In this document: positions 19,918 through 28,652 of the stretch, piece after piece | Numbering within the stretch: the first letter of the stretch is position 1 | Layout: every line of letters starts with the position of its first letter | Source of the DNA: Fibrobacterota bacterium | Lineage (GTDB): Bacteria; Fibrobacterota; Fibrobacteria; UBA11236 | DNA length: 64,000 bases | Assembly: GCA_947482115.1 (NCBI GenBank) | Contig: CANKII010000001.1 | Coordinates: 124,001 to 188,000, forward strand | Reading direction: 5' to 3' | Translations under genes and position numbers: made by a program | The notes under the pieces: model-generated | Database searches by the model: none | The model's input: only the letters and a program-made list of their open reading frames with translations | What the model was told of the DNA's origin: nothing

Positions 19918-20583
19918 GTGAATCGAACAGCCCGGTTATTCGCAGTTTTGCTCGGCTTTGCCGCCACGCATGTGTTCGCCCAATATGAAGATCTATCCAA
20001 CCTGCCGGGGTCCAAGGCTTCCGAGAAGGTGGCTCCCGTTTGCGCATTGCAAGGCATTCAGGTTATGAAGAAGGAAGGCTTGAAGGGCGCCAAGGAAGTC
20101 AGTATTGCCTTCCGGTTTGCAAGCAAACCCTCCGTCTTTTTCAATTATTACGACGCCCAAAAGAAAGCTGTGGTCTTTGACTTTTATGACGCGCATCTAG
20201 GTAAACTTGCTGTCAGTTCGGTGCAGGAAAGTCCCATTACCCGCAGCACGGTGGATTCGGTGCAAATCGATCTGAACAAGGATGCCAAGGGAATCGAACC
20301 GGATATTCGCGACGTAGTGCGCATCTCGCTGTACACGCCTTATGATTTGGAATATGATGCGCAGGGAAACGGCGCCACCACCACCATGAATTTCAAGTGG
20401 AGCCCCGCCAAGGAAGCGGAAATCAAGAAGAAAAAAAACGCCCTGTACTGGCAGTTGCCGCTTGCAGTTGGAGTCGCGGGTGGACTCGGGTTTGGCGCGT
20501 ACGAGTTTTTGAAAAAAGCCCCTGAAGAACCGGTACCCAACCCGCTCGGCGCCACACCCGGCGTTCATCCGCCTTCCCAATAA
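19918..20583 (+). CDS. Envelope protein with AMIN-like domain, copy 2
   Basis: 221 residues from GTG 19918, tandem paralogue of the gene at 19141. Signal peptide (cleavage after HVFA), QYEDL at the mature N-terminus, VFFNYYDAQKKAVVFDFYDA, then PDIRDVVRISLYTPYDLEYD, and a C-terminal membrane segment (PLAVGVAGGLGFGAYEFL). Between the AMIN-like part and the anchor is a Lys-rich stretch (AKEAEIKKKKNA). The copies differ most at the N-terminal linker and the tail, so this is an old duplication. The 111 bp between the genes contains no clear terminator. Function unknown; a periplasmic wall-binding role is inferred. Confidence 0.65.
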   Translation: MNRTARLFAVLLGFAATHVFAQYEDLSNLPGSKASEKVAPVCALQGIQVMKKEGLKGAKEVSIAFRFASKPSVFFNYYDAQKKAVVFDFYDAHLGKLAVSSVQESPITRSTVDSVQIDLNKDAKGIEPDIRDVVRISLYTPYDLEYDAQGNGATTTMNFKWSPAKEAEIKKKKNALYWQLPLAVGVAGGLGFGAYEFLKKAPEEPVPNPLGATPGVHPPSQ

Positions 20584-20646
20584 CGATTGAATCCCTGCGT
20601 GTTTGCGGCTAAATTTGTCCCGTTCCAAACCCCGGGGTAATACGCC

Positions 20647-21831
20647 ATGAATCGCATTCAAACACTGAACAACATTTCCCCGCAGGGGCTGAAGTTTTTC
20701 CCCGAGTCCTACGTTGTTTCTCCGACGACTGAAACCCCGGATGCCATTTTGGTGCGCAGCGCCCTTGTGGACACAGATGCTTATCCCTCCATTCAATGCA
20801 TTGCGCGGGCCGGAGCGGGAGTCAACAATATCTCCATCGACAAGGCCACGGAAAAAGGTGTTTGCGTTTTCAACACACCTGGAGCCAATGCCAACGCCGT
20901 AGCGGAACTGGTGTTCATCATGCTGGGCATTTCCGCCCGCCGCATCCATCACAGTCTGGATTTTTCCCGAACGCTTGCCGATGAAGCGGATGACAAGGCG
21001 ATTTCCGAGAAGGTGGAAAAAGGCAAGTCCAAATACACCGGTTTTGAACTCATGGGAAAAACCCTCGGTGTAATTGGGTTGGGGAAAATCGGTGTTCTGG
21101 TTGCCAATGCCGGAATCGATCGGGGAATGAACGTGATCGGTTATGATCCCTTCCCGACAGTCGGCAATGTTCATTACCTGAGCGGTAAAGTGGATTTGGC
21201 CCATAAACTGGAGTCTGTTTTAAAAGTCGCCGATGTAATTTCGGTGCACGTACCCCTATCCGACCAAACCCGGAACCTGATTGGGGCCAAACAGCTTCAA
21301 ATGGCCAAACAGGGTGTTATCCTGATGAATTATGCCCGCAAGGGTATTTATGACGATGCGGCCGTGCTCCAATCTCTGGCGGAAGGGAAAACCGGTGCTT
21401 ATATCACGGACTTCCCGTCCAAAGCCTTGCTCGGTCAGGACAAGGTGATTTGCACACCTCATTTGGGCGCAAGCACTGCCGAGTCCGAGGAAAACTGCGC
21501 AGTCATGGCGGTGAAACAGGTTCGCAATTATCTCGAATATGGCATCGTAGCTAACTCTGTGAATTTCCCTGTGATAGAGGCATTTCCGCAAGAGTCCACG
21601 CGAACGCGCTTGGTGGTGATTAACCGCGATATTCCCAACATGATTGCCAATGTAACGCAGGTTCTTGGCAACGCCGGACTCAACATCCAGTCCTTCACAA
21701 ACGCCAGTAATGGCAAGATCGGTTACAACATTATCGATTTGGAACAGGATCTTCCGGCGGATTTGGAGAGTGATTTGCGCGGGATTGAGAATGTGATCCG
21801 GGTCCGGGTGCTGCGCTTCCTCGGGAAGTGA
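20647..21831 (+). CDS. serA: D-3-phosphoglycerate dehydrogenase
   Basis: 394 residues, the short SerA form. It oxidises 3-phosphoglycerate to 3-phosphohydroxypyruvate, the first step of serine synthesis. Visible are the substrate-domain block RAGAGVNNI, the Rossmann motif GLGKIG, the catalytic region PHLGAST, and a C-terminal ACT domain (NMIANVTQVLGNAGLNIQSF) that usually binds serine for feedback control. The next enzyme of the pathway, SerC, is encoded at 50351 and not next to it. Confidence 0.93.
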   Translation: MNRIQTLNNISPQGLKFFPESYVVSPTTETPDAILVRSALVDTDAYPSIQCIARAGAGVNNISIDKATEKGVCVFNTPGANANAVAELVFIMLGISARRIHHSLDFSRTLADEADDKAISEKVEKGKSKYTGFELMGKTLGVIGLGKIGVLVANAGIDRGMNVIGYDPFPTVGNVHYLSGKVDLAHKLESVLKVADVISVHVPLSDQTRNLIGAKQLQMAKQGVILMNYARKGIYDDAAVLQSLAEGKTGAYITDFPSKALLGQDKVICTPHLGASTAESEENCAVMAVKQVRNYLEYGIVANSVNFPVIEAFPQESTRTRLVVINRDIPNMIANVTQVLGNAGLNIQSFTNASNGKIGYNIIDLEQDLPADLESDLRGIENVIRVRVLRFLGK

Positions 21832-21876
21832 GTTAGCCCGGGGCGGTGGTCTCCGGAATCTTAATTACATAAGTTC

Positions 21877-21904
21877 TTGACAATACCAAACTCCAAGATA
21901 TATT
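21877..21904 (+). promoter_or_regulatory. Sigma-70-like promoter before acidic protein and mltD
   Basis: TTGACA (21877-21882) and TATATT (21899-21904) separated by 16 bp, about 40 bp before the start of the small acidic gene. It follows serA closely, so the acidic gene and mltD probably have their own transcript. Confidence 0.55.
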
Positions 21905-21945
21905 TGGCATAAAAATCAGCATCCTTTCCACGAAAGGAGGAGTGT

Positions 21946-22149
21946 ATGACGCGAATCCAAGAAGCGGAATGGCAGTTCGGCCGCCGTCCCAAGCACGACG
22001 ACTTCGATGATTTGGAGCCGTTCGAAAGCGAAGAAGACGAAGTCGAAGAAGACGACGAAGAGGACGAAGAAGTGGATTTCGACAATCCGAAATTCAAAAA
22101 GTCCGACATGTGGAATGATTACGCCGAGGACCTGGATTTCGAGGAATGA
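21946..22149 (+). CDS. Small highly acidic protein
   Basis: 67 residues, start ATG 21946 after a near-perfect AAAGGAGG ribosome-binding site. About 30 residues are Asp or Glu, mostly in a block at 18-46 (including SEEDEVEEDDEEDEEVDFD), with short basic patches at the ends. No signal peptide and no known domain. It overlaps the probable start of mltD by 35 bp in another frame, which suggests translational coupling. Such acidic proteins can act as charge mimics or chaperone-like partners, but nothing more can be said here. Confidence 0.65.
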   Translation: MTRIQEAEWQFGRRPKHDDFDDLEPFESEEDEVEEDDEEDEEVDFDNPKFKKSDMWNDYAEDLDFEE

Positions 22150-24022
22150 CGGGAAGACGGGCGCCGGTTTTTTAACCGGCAGCATCCGTCTTCTTGTTGC
22201 TTCTGTTTGTGCGGTTTTGCTGGCTTCGTGCGCGGTTTCCAAATCTCCGCCTGTTGCATTCCAATCCTCCCAGCCTTTAAAAACGACAACACCGATTCCT
22301 GCGGTGAAAACCGTGTCGGTATTCGACACCGGTTTTCTCGCGTCTGAATTTGCATCGGATGCCGCCGAATACATCCAGCTCGGACGTGAAAGCGTACGTG
22401 ATTCGGAATGGTTTGATGCCGCCGAATATTTCGATAGCGCCATGGTTCATCTTGCGGACATGGAAGCGAATGACTCTCTGAATCCCGCCTTGCGATTGCA
22501 GGCCAGCGCCTATCAGGATTCCGTCCGGGAGTGGCTGGTGCAATCGGTGAGTCAGGCGGATCATCTCGGAGAAGCCGGGGATCTTTCGGAATTGTTGAAC
22601 AGGGAAATCGAGGAAGTCCCCGATTCCGAAGTGAAGGATTTGGATGCGGATCTGAAGGGGCTTCCCAAACACGATTTTGATTTGCCCCTGCCATCACCCT
22701 TGCCGCAACCGGTATTGCAGGCTTTGCGCGTGTTCACCGGTCCCGGTCGCGGATATTTCACCCGCTGGTTGCAACGCCGCAGCCGTTATGACAGCCTGAT
22801 CACCGGAAAGTTGGCGGAGCGAAATCTGCCCAAGGACCTCATTTATCTGGCCATGGTCGAAAGCGGTTTCAGTTCCAAGGCATGGAGCCATAAGAGTGCC
22901 AGCGGTTTGTGGCAGTTCATCAGTGGCACAGGACGGCGCTACGGCCTGAAGGATGATTGGTGGGAGGATCCGCGCCGCGACCCTGCGCGGGCCACGGATG
23001 CCGCCCTGGATTATCTCGAAGATTTGTACGCCGAATTCAGCGACTGGAATCTGGCCATGGCCGCATACAATTGCGGTGAAGGTCGAATTGAACGAGTCCG
23101 GGCGCGCTTTCCCCAGCAAAAGTATTGGGACATGCGGCTTCCGGAGGAAACCCGTCTTTACGTTCCCAAAATTCTCGCGGCGATGATCATCGGGCACAAT
23201 CCCGGATTTTTCGGTTTTCACCCTGAGGAAGCAGCGGAGCTGCCGATACGGTATGATACGGTCACGGTGCGGAACTGTCTTTCCTTGAAGAGCATTGCCA
23301 AAATAGTCGGCATTAGCGAGGATTCCCTGAAGGATTTGAACCCCGGCTTGCGTCGCTGGTGCACTCCCCCGGGAAGAAAAGAGTTTACGCTCAATCTGCC
23401 TGAAGGCAACCGGGACGCCTTTTACATGAACTACGATCGCATCGACACAGTAAAAGTGGCTGCGTGGAAAAGGCATGTGGTAAAGCGCAGGGAAACGCTG
23501 GCACGCATCGCCTCCCGTTACGGGGTGTCGGTGGCATCCATTCAGGAGGCGAACAATCTGAGCGGGCTAAAAGTCCACAAGGGACAGACCCTTTTGATTC
23601 CAACCATGACCGCCACGCGTGTGGAAAAATCATCTTCACTGGTGGCGGTATCCCGCTATAAGGTCCGCAAGGGTGAAAGTCTTTACGACGTAGCGCGGCG
23701 CTTTCAGGTTTCCGTGTATGCCCTGCGCGAAGCCAATAATCTGGATCGCGCTTCGCTTCTTCGCGCCGGAAAGGTGTTGCGTATTCCCGCAAAGCCCGCA
23801 GGTGTGGAACCGGATGACGATAGCGCCCTGCGGCCCATTCCCGCTTCAACCAAGCGCAAAATCCACGTGGTACGCAAGGGCGAAACCTTGTATTCCATAT
23901 CCCACAAGTTGGGGGTGAAGAAGGAAGACTTGCAGCGCTGGAACGGATTGCGCAATACCGAGCTGACTGCGGGGAAAAAGCTGGTGTATCATCCCTCTGC
24001 AAAAGCCGTAAAAGTCGAGTGA
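22115..24022 (+). CDS. mltD: Membrane-bound lytic murein transglycosylase D-like lipoprotein
   Basis: 635 residues from ATG 22115; the true start is uncertain because it overlaps the acidic gene. A lipobox LLASC puts the lipidated Cys at residue 39. The SLT domain has the catalytic Glu249 in AMVESGFSSKAWSHKSASG and the later AYNCGEGRIERV motif; it cuts glycan strands to 1,6-anhydro ends. The C-terminus carries three clear LysM repeats (HVVKRRETLARIASRYGVS, YKVRKGESLYDVARRFQVS, HVVRKGETLYSISHKLGVK) and one degenerate one before them. It is followed by sppA, 25 bp downstream. Confidence 0.9.
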   Translation: MITPRTWISRNDGKTGAGFLTGSIRLLVASVCAVLLASCAVSKSPPVAFQSSQPLKTTTPIPAVKTVSVFDTGFLASEFASDAAEYIQLGRESVRDSEWFDAAEYFDSAMVHLADMEANDSLNPALRLQASAYQDSVREWLVQSVSQADHLGEAGDLSELLNREIEEVPDSEVKDLDADLKGLPKHDFDLPLPSPLPQPVLQALRVFTGPGRGYFTRWLQRRSRYDSLITGKLAERNLPKDLIYLAMVESGFSSKAWSHKSASGLWQFISGTGRRYGLKDDWWEDPRRDPARATDAALDYLEDLYAEFSDWNLAMAAYNCGEGRIERVRARFPQQKYWDMRLPEETRLYVPKILAAMIIGHNPGFFGFHPEEAAELPIRYDTVTVRNCLSLKSIAKIVGISEDSLKDLNPGLRRWCTPPGRKEFTLNLPEGNRDAFYMNYDRIDTVKVAAWKRHVVKRRETLARIASRYGVSVASIQEANNLSGLKVHKGQTLLIPTMTATRVEKSSSLVAVSRYKVRKGESLYDVARRFQVSVYALREANNLDRASLLRAGKVLRIPAKPAGVEPDDDSALRPIPASTKRKIHVVRKGETLYSISHKLGVKKEDLQRWNGLRNTELTAGKKLVYHPSAKAVKVE

Positions 24023-24047
24023 CGTTCCGGGATAACAGATTCGAGGC

Positions 24048-24974
24048 ATGATGGAATCGCAAAAATCAGGTTTGTCCAAATTTTCCAAGGTCTTGATTCT
24101 TCTGGGAATCATCGCCGTGCTGGTTTTCTTTTCCATGATCAAATCGATCGCGGAGATGGTGGGTCGTTTGTCGGAGGGAACGACGGAGGTCAAGCGCGAT
24201 CATCTTACTCTGCTGCGGATTGAAGGGCCGATTATGGATGCCACTTCCACACTGGCCATTCTCCATCGCGTGGACAAGGATGATCATTGCAAGGGATTGC
24301 TGCTGCGTGTCGATTCGCCCGGAGGAGCCGTGGGCGCTTCGCAAGAGATTTATTCGGCGTTGAAGCGGTTGCGGGAAAAGGGATTGCCGCTCGTGGTGAG
24401 TTTTGGGAACATTGCCGCATCCGGCGGATACTATGTGTCTCTGGCCGGGGAGAAAATATTTTCCAATCCCGGGACATTGACAGGAAGCATTGGTGTGATT
24501 TTCCAGTTCCCCGAAGCAGAGAAGTTGCTCGAGAAAATAGGTGTCTCATTGCAAACGGTGAAAAGCGGGGCGCTCAAGGATGTGGGAAGTCCCGGCCGCA
24601 AACCTACACCGGAAGAACTCAAATATTTGCAAGGTGTCATCGATGATACCTACGCGCAGTTTTTGGACGACGTTTCTACTAACCGGCATTTGCCGCTGGA
24701 TTCCATTCGACCGATTGCCGATGGTCGCGTGATGACGGGCCGACAGGCTTTGCGCAGAGGTCTGGTGGACACTTTGGGTGGACTGGACGATGCCAAACGC
24801 TATCTGATTGCCCGTACCAAGGTCTCCGAAGATGTCTCTTGGACACAGGAACCCAAGCCGAAAAGCCGCGTGGAAAAACTGTTCGACCCCGAATCCGAAT
24901 CTTCGACTTTCATGCATTGGGTTTCCGGTATGAAGGAAGAATTGAAACCCGGGTCTTTTTTCATGTGGCCCTAA
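24048..24974 (+). CDS. sppA: Signal peptide peptidase SppA (short form)
   Basis: 308 residues, the short single-domain SppA. An N-terminal membrane anchor (VLILLGIIAVLVFFSMI) holds a periplasmic serine protease domain of family S49. The Ser/Lys dyad is visible: Ser125 in NIAASGGYYV and Lys177 in SGALKDVGSP. It degrades signal peptides left in the membrane after secretion. It is cotranscribed with mltD in all likelihood. Confidence 0.92.
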   Translation: MMESQKSGLSKFSKVLILLGIIAVLVFFSMIKSIAEMVGRLSEGTTEVKRDHLTLLRIEGPIMDATSTLAILHRVDKDDHCKGLLLRVDSPGGAVGASQEIYSALKRLREKGLPLVVSFGNIAASGGYYVSLAGEKIFSNPGTLTGSIGVIFQFPEAEKLLEKIGVSLQTVKSGALKDVGSPGRKPTPEELKYLQGVIDDTYAQFLDDVSTNRHLPLDSIRPIADGRVMTGRQALRRGLVDTLGGLDDAKRYLIARTKVSEDVSWTQEPKPKSRVEKLFDPESESSTFMHWVSGMKEELKPGSFFMWP

Positions 24975-24991
24975 GCCGTTGATTTGAAGCC

Positions 24992-25789
24992 ATGAAGTTC
25001 CCGGCTCTTTTCGTAAGTCATGGCGCACCCAGCCTTCTTCTTGATGACGGACCTGCAGCGCATTTTCTGAAATCATTGGGGCAAAAATTTCCCAAGCCCA
25101 AGGCTGTCATCTGCGTCTCCGCCCATTGGGAGGCTCGGGAGCCGTTGTTCACTACTTCGGAACGGCTCGATACCATTCACGACTTTTACGGTTTTCCCGA
25201 AGCCATGTACCAAATGCGCTATCCGGCAAAAGGCTCTTCGGAATTAGCGCAACGTGCCTTGGCGCTCTGTAAGTCTGCAGGAGTAAACGCGGGTTTGGAA
25301 TCCAGTCGGGGATTGGATCACGGAGCATGGATTCCCTTAATGGCGATGTATCCCGAGGTAGATGTCCCTGTAATTCAGGTAGCATTGCCTTTTGCACAAG
25401 GCCCTCGTGCGGTCTTTGCCTTGGGTCAGGCCTTGAGTCCGTTGCGCGATGAAGGTGTTTTGTTATTGGGCAGCGGAGGTTTTACCCATAATCTGGGTGC
25501 ATTGGCTTGGGGCGGGGGAGAGACTCCAATATGGGCCAAAGAGTTTCACGTTTGGGCTTCAACCGCATTGCGTGAAAACCGACGGGAGGATTTGCTGGAA
25601 GCGGAAACCCGGGCTCCGCATTTCCGTCAGAATCATCCACGTACTGAGCATTGGCTGCCTCTGTATTTTGCATTGGGCGCTGCTGGTTCGCCGTGGAATT
25701 GCGAAACGCTGTATACGGGTTTTGAATTCGGATCGCTGGCGATGGACGCATTTGCATTCACCCCTAGTGCTGGCCTCGATACAGCCTAA
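24992..25789 (+). CDS. DODA-type extradiol dioxygenase (YgiD-like)
   Basis: 265 residues, typical length. Zinc/iron-ligand histidines are in FVSHGAP, SAHWE and GFTHNLG, and RGLDHGAW is the family's active-site block. The type member YgiD is a 4,5-DOPA extradiol dioxygenase; the natural substrate in bacteria is often unknown. The gene follows sppA by 17 bp and precedes a DUF3293 gene by 30 bp, so the three may form one transcript. Confidence 0.87.
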   Translation: MKFPALFVSHGAPSLLLDDGPAAHFLKSLGQKFPKPKAVICVSAHWEAREPLFTTSERLDTIHDFYGFPEAMYQMRYPAKGSSELAQRALALCKSAGVNAGLESSRGLDHGAWIPLMAMYPEVDVPVIQVALPFAQGPRAVFALGQALSPLRDEGVLLLGSGGFTHNLGALAWGGGETPIWAKEFHVWASTALRENRREDLLEAETRAPHFRQNHPRTEHWLPLYFALGAAGSPWNCETLYTGFEFGSLAMDAFAFTPSAGLDTA

Positions 25790-25819
25790 CGGCCACTCGG
25801 CCAGCGACACTTCGCGATC

Positions 25820-26215
25820 ATGAACTTTATTTCACCAGAACTTTGGGAAAATTATCGCCGCTCGGAATATCGAATCGGTTCTCCGTTCAATCTGACTTTA
25901 CGGGTGAATCAACCCGCAACAGGATTACCTGATGGTCCGTGGGTCTTTTTGACAGCTTGGAATCCACGGTCAGAGCCGAAATCTGAATCTGAAAATCGTG
26001 CGAAGCAATTGGAACTGGAAGCATTGCTGCGCAACGAAGGGGTTCGTTGTGTTCCCGCTTTGGGTTGGGATCCGCTGCAGGAATGGGCGGATGAGGAATG
26101 CATATTGGCGTTGGGATTACAACGCGAACGAGCTTTGGAATTGGGACGTCAGTATGGGCAAAATGCCATATTGGTTGGGATAGGTGAAGGGATTGTGGAA
26201 TTGGTGAAGTGCTAA
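25820..26215 (+). CDS. DUF3293 domain protein
   Basis: 131 residues matching the DUF3293 pattern: an opening EYRI, then FLTAWNPRSEP, a helix of the form KQLELEALLRNEGV, and a final GRQYGQNAILVG block. The family is small, cytoplasmic and uncharacterised. Its stop codon directly abuts a palindromic repeat of the stop-adjacent family. Confidence 0.75.
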   Translation: MNFISPELWENYRRSEYRIGSPFNLTLRVNQPATGLPDGPWVFLTAWNPRSEPKSESENRAKQLELEALLRNEGVRCVPALGWDPLQEWADEECILALGLQRERALELGRQYGQNAILVGIGEGIVELVKC

Positions 26216-26275
26216 ACCACCCCATCCGTTTGGACCTTCCCCTTCAGGGGAAGGTCTTTCACATGGGTCTTTAAA
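26216..26275 (+). repeat. Stop-adjacent CACCCC-hairpin-TTTCACAT repeat, copy 1
   Basis: Starts right after the DUF3293 stop: ACCACCCCATCCGTTTGG, hairpin CCTTCCCCTTCAGGGGAAGG, then TCTTTCACAT. It aligns with the reverse complement of the element at 26303-26352 and with that at 45165-45217. The two copies here face each other between convergent genes. Confidence 0.75.
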
Positions 26276-26302
26276 GAACTGAAAAGCATACGAAGGAAAC
26301 CG

Positions 26303-26352
26303 ATGTGAAACTTCCTCCCCTCAGAAGGGGAGGAAGCAAAAAGGTGGGGTGA
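26303..26352 (-). repeat. Stop-adjacent CACCCC-hairpin-TTTCACAT repeat, copy 2
   Basis: On the minus strand, directly after the dapL stop: TCACCCCACC, a CTTCCTCCCC/GGGGAGGAAG hairpin, then TTTCACAT. Nearly the same as the copy that follows gyrA at 45165-45217. Confidence 0.8.
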
Positions 26353-27576
26353 TTACACCTCTTTAATCCTTCTCACGGCTTCTTCCACATTCTCCCGGAA
26401 CCCAAACGCCGACAACCGAAAATAACCTTCGCCGCAGGAGCCGAAGCCTGCGCCCGGTGTTCCGACCACATTGGCTTCACGCAGCAGTTTATCGAAGAAA
26501 TCCCATGAGGTTAAGCCACCGGGAACCTTGAGCCAGATATAGGGCGCATTCACACCGCCATACACGGTGAAACCTGCCGCTGCGAGTCCTTCGCGGATGA
26601 TGCGGGCGTTCTCCATGTAATAGGCAATATTGTCTTCCACGGCCTTTTTGCCTTCAGGCGAAAATACTGCTTCTGCAGCTTTCTGGATTGGATAGGACAC
26701 GCCGTTGAACTTGGTGGTTTGACGACGCAACCACAATCCATGCACGGCCACCAACTCACCTTTGTCATTATGGGCCTTCAAACTTTTCGGAACGACCGTG
26801 TAAGCGCAGCGGATGCCGGTGAACCCGGCAGTCTTGGACAAGCTGCGGAACTCGATGGCCACATCGCGCGCACCTTCGATTTCATAAATGGAATGAACCT
26901 GTCCCGGTTCGCGGATGAAAGCTTCGTAAGCTGCATCGAACAGAATGACGGCTTCATTGGCTTGCGCATAACGAACCCATTTTTCCAGTGAGCTGCGGGG
27001 CATGACTGCGCCGGTGGGATTGTTCGGAGAGCAGAGATAAACAATGTCCACCTTGCCTTCGGGCAGCGGAGGGTCGAATCCATTCTCCGCCGTGGTGGGC
27101 AGATACACCAATTTTCCATAACGCCCTAAATTTTCCGCAGCACCCGTGCGGCCTGCCATAACATTTGTGTCCACATAGACGGGATAAACCGGATCGGTGA
27201 CGGCAATGATATTGTCGGTGGCGAAGATTTCCTGAATGTTGGCCGTGTCGCATTTGGAACCGTCGGAGATGAACACCTCGTCGGCTTCCACGTTCGCACC
27301 CTGTGACTGATAATGTGCTGCGACAGCTTGCAGCAAGAAATCATATCCCTGTTCGGGTCCATATCCCTTGAAACTTTCCTTTTGGCTCATCTCATCTGCG
27401 GCGGTCTTGAGAGCCGAGATGATGGGCTCCGGCAAGGGAAGGACCACGTCGCCAATGCCGAGGCGCAGGATTTTTGCGGTGGGGTTTTCAGCGGCGAAGG
27501 CGCGTACGCGACGGCCGATTTCGGGGAACAGGTATCCGGCTTGGAGCTTCTGGTAATTCGAGTTGATTTTGGCCAT
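26353..27576 (-). CDS. dapL: LL-diaminopimelate aminotransferase
   Basis: 407 residues, the usual length. The PLP-dependent enzyme converts tetrahydrodipicolinate directly to LL-diaminopimelate, the short route to lysine and peptidoglycan precursor used in plants, Chlamydiae and FCB-related bacteria. The family start ([21 protein letters not shown]), [12 protein letters not shown] and the PLP-lysine region [13 protein letters not shown] are all present. It starts 59 bp from the divergent pyrB. Confidence 0.93.
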   Translation of the reverse strand: MAKINSNYQKLQAGYLFPEIGRRVRAFAAENPTAKILRLGIGDVVLPLPEPIISALKTAADEMSQKESFKGYGPEQGYDFLLQAVAAHYQSQGANVEADEVFISDGSKCDTANIQEIFATDNIIAVTDPVYPVYVDTNVMAGRTGAAENLGRYGKLVYLPTTAENGFDPPLPEGKVDIVYLCSPNNPTGAVMPRSSLEKWVRYAQANEAVILFDAAYEAFIREPGQVHSIYEIEGARDVAIEFRSLSKTAGFTGIRCAYTVVPKSLKAHNDKGELVAVHGLWLRRQTTKFNGVSYPIQKAAEAVFSPEGKKAVEDNIAYYMENARIIREGLAAAGFTVYGGVNAPYIWLKVPGGLTSWDFFDKLLREANVVGTPGAGFGSCGEGYFRLSAFGFRENVEEAVRRIKEV

Positions 27577-27635
27577 TTTGTCCCGGGGTTTTTAATGAGA
27601 AATCAAAATTAACAAGGCTAATTACCTTTGTCCCC

Positions 27636-28652
27636 ATGCCTGAATCCTCTTCGCGCCCCGAAAACGAATTCTTCCACGTTCTTAAAACCCAGCAATTTGA
27701 TCGCCCCCTTCTTGACGGCCTCTGCGAGCTGACCACAGCCATCCGCAAGTTCGCCAAACACAAGGAAGGTTTGCTGTTCTTGCGTAGTCTACTGGCTCAC
27801 AAACGGGCCATGTTGTACTTCACCCAACCTTCCACGCGTACCTTTCTTAGCTTCAACAATGCCTGCCAGATTTTGGGCATTCAAACCAGTGAGATTCGCG
27901 ATTCCTCAACTTCTTCTGAAATCAAGGGTGAAAGCCTGCTGGATTCCCTGCGCACCTTCAGTTCCTACGTCGATGTGATTGTGATGCGCACCAAGGAATC
28001 GGGATTGGCGGAATCGGCGGCGAAATTATTTGACCGTACCCATCGCCGTGTCCCCATCATCAACGCCGGAAGCGGCAAGGATCAGCATCCAACCCAGGCT
28101 TTGCTTGATATCTATACATTGGAGCGCAGTTTTCAGCATCGCGGCGGCATTGATGGCAAAACAATTGGCATGATGGGCGATCTCAAGCGCGGTCGCACGG
28201 TGCGTTCGCTGGGTTATCTCATGAAGAATTATCAGGACGTTAAACTGGTGTTTATCGCTCCGCCCGCCTTTCGCATGGAAGAAGACATCAAGGGACATTT
28301 GCGCGAATGCAACATTCCCTATGTGGAAACCGAGGATATGCAATCGGTGCTGCCCGAGCTGGATGCCATCTACATCACGCGCATTCAGGATGAACATGAC
28401 ATTGCCGGGGAATCCTCCAAAGTCGACACGAGTCAGTTCAAACTGGGGGTGAAACATTTATCCAGTATGAAGAAGGATGCGGTCATCATGCATCCGCTGC
28501 CGCGCCGCGATGAAATTCATCCCGATGTGGATGATGATCCGCGGGCCAAATACTGGCGTCAGGAGCGCAATGGGATGTGGATGCGGGTGGCGATTCTAAC
28601 GAAAATTTTCAAAATCGATCACCACATTCTGCACGCAAATTTATTGGATTAA
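27636..28652 (+). CDS. pyrB: Aspartate carbamoyltransferase catalytic chain
   Basis: 338 residues. It joins carbamoyl phosphate and aspartate in pyrimidine synthesis. The carbamoyl-phosphate motif STRT is at 66-69 (QPSTRTFLSF), the HPTQALLDIYTL block follows, and HPLPRRDEI near the C-terminus is the aspartate-binding loop that separates ATCase from ornithine carbamoyltransferase. No pyrI regulatory chain is next to it. Its stop overlaps the stop of the convergent rhomboid gene. pyrF is at 59439. Confidence 0.92.
   Translation: MPESSSRPENEFFHVLKTQQFDRPLLDGLCELTTAIRKFAKHKEGLLFLRSLLAHKRAMLYFTQPSTRTFLSFNNACQILGIQTSEIRDSSTSSEIKGESLLDSLRTFSSYVDVIVMRTKESGLAESAAKLFDRTHRRVPIINAGSGKDQHPTQALLDIYTLERSFQHRGGIDGKTIGMMGDLKRGRTVRSLGYLMKNYQDVKLVFIAPPAFRMEEDIKGHLRECNIPYVETEDMQSVLPELDAIYITRIQDEHDIAGESSKVDTSQFKLGVKHLSSMKKDAVIMHPLPRRDEIHPDVDDDPRAKYWRQERNGMWMRVAILTKIFKIDHHILHANLLD

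Noticed and set aside
22007-22114. Upstream extension of mltD to an earlier start
   Set aside because: Lys-rich out-of-frame reading of the acidic gene without a leader; ATG 22115 gives a better lipoprotein signal.
26216-26352. CRISPR array or IS end
   Set aside because: Only two inverted copies of one palindromic unit; no regular spacers, no transposase.
27636-28652. Ornithine carbamoyltransferase
   Set aside because: HPLPRRDEI near the C-terminus is the aspartate-type loop.
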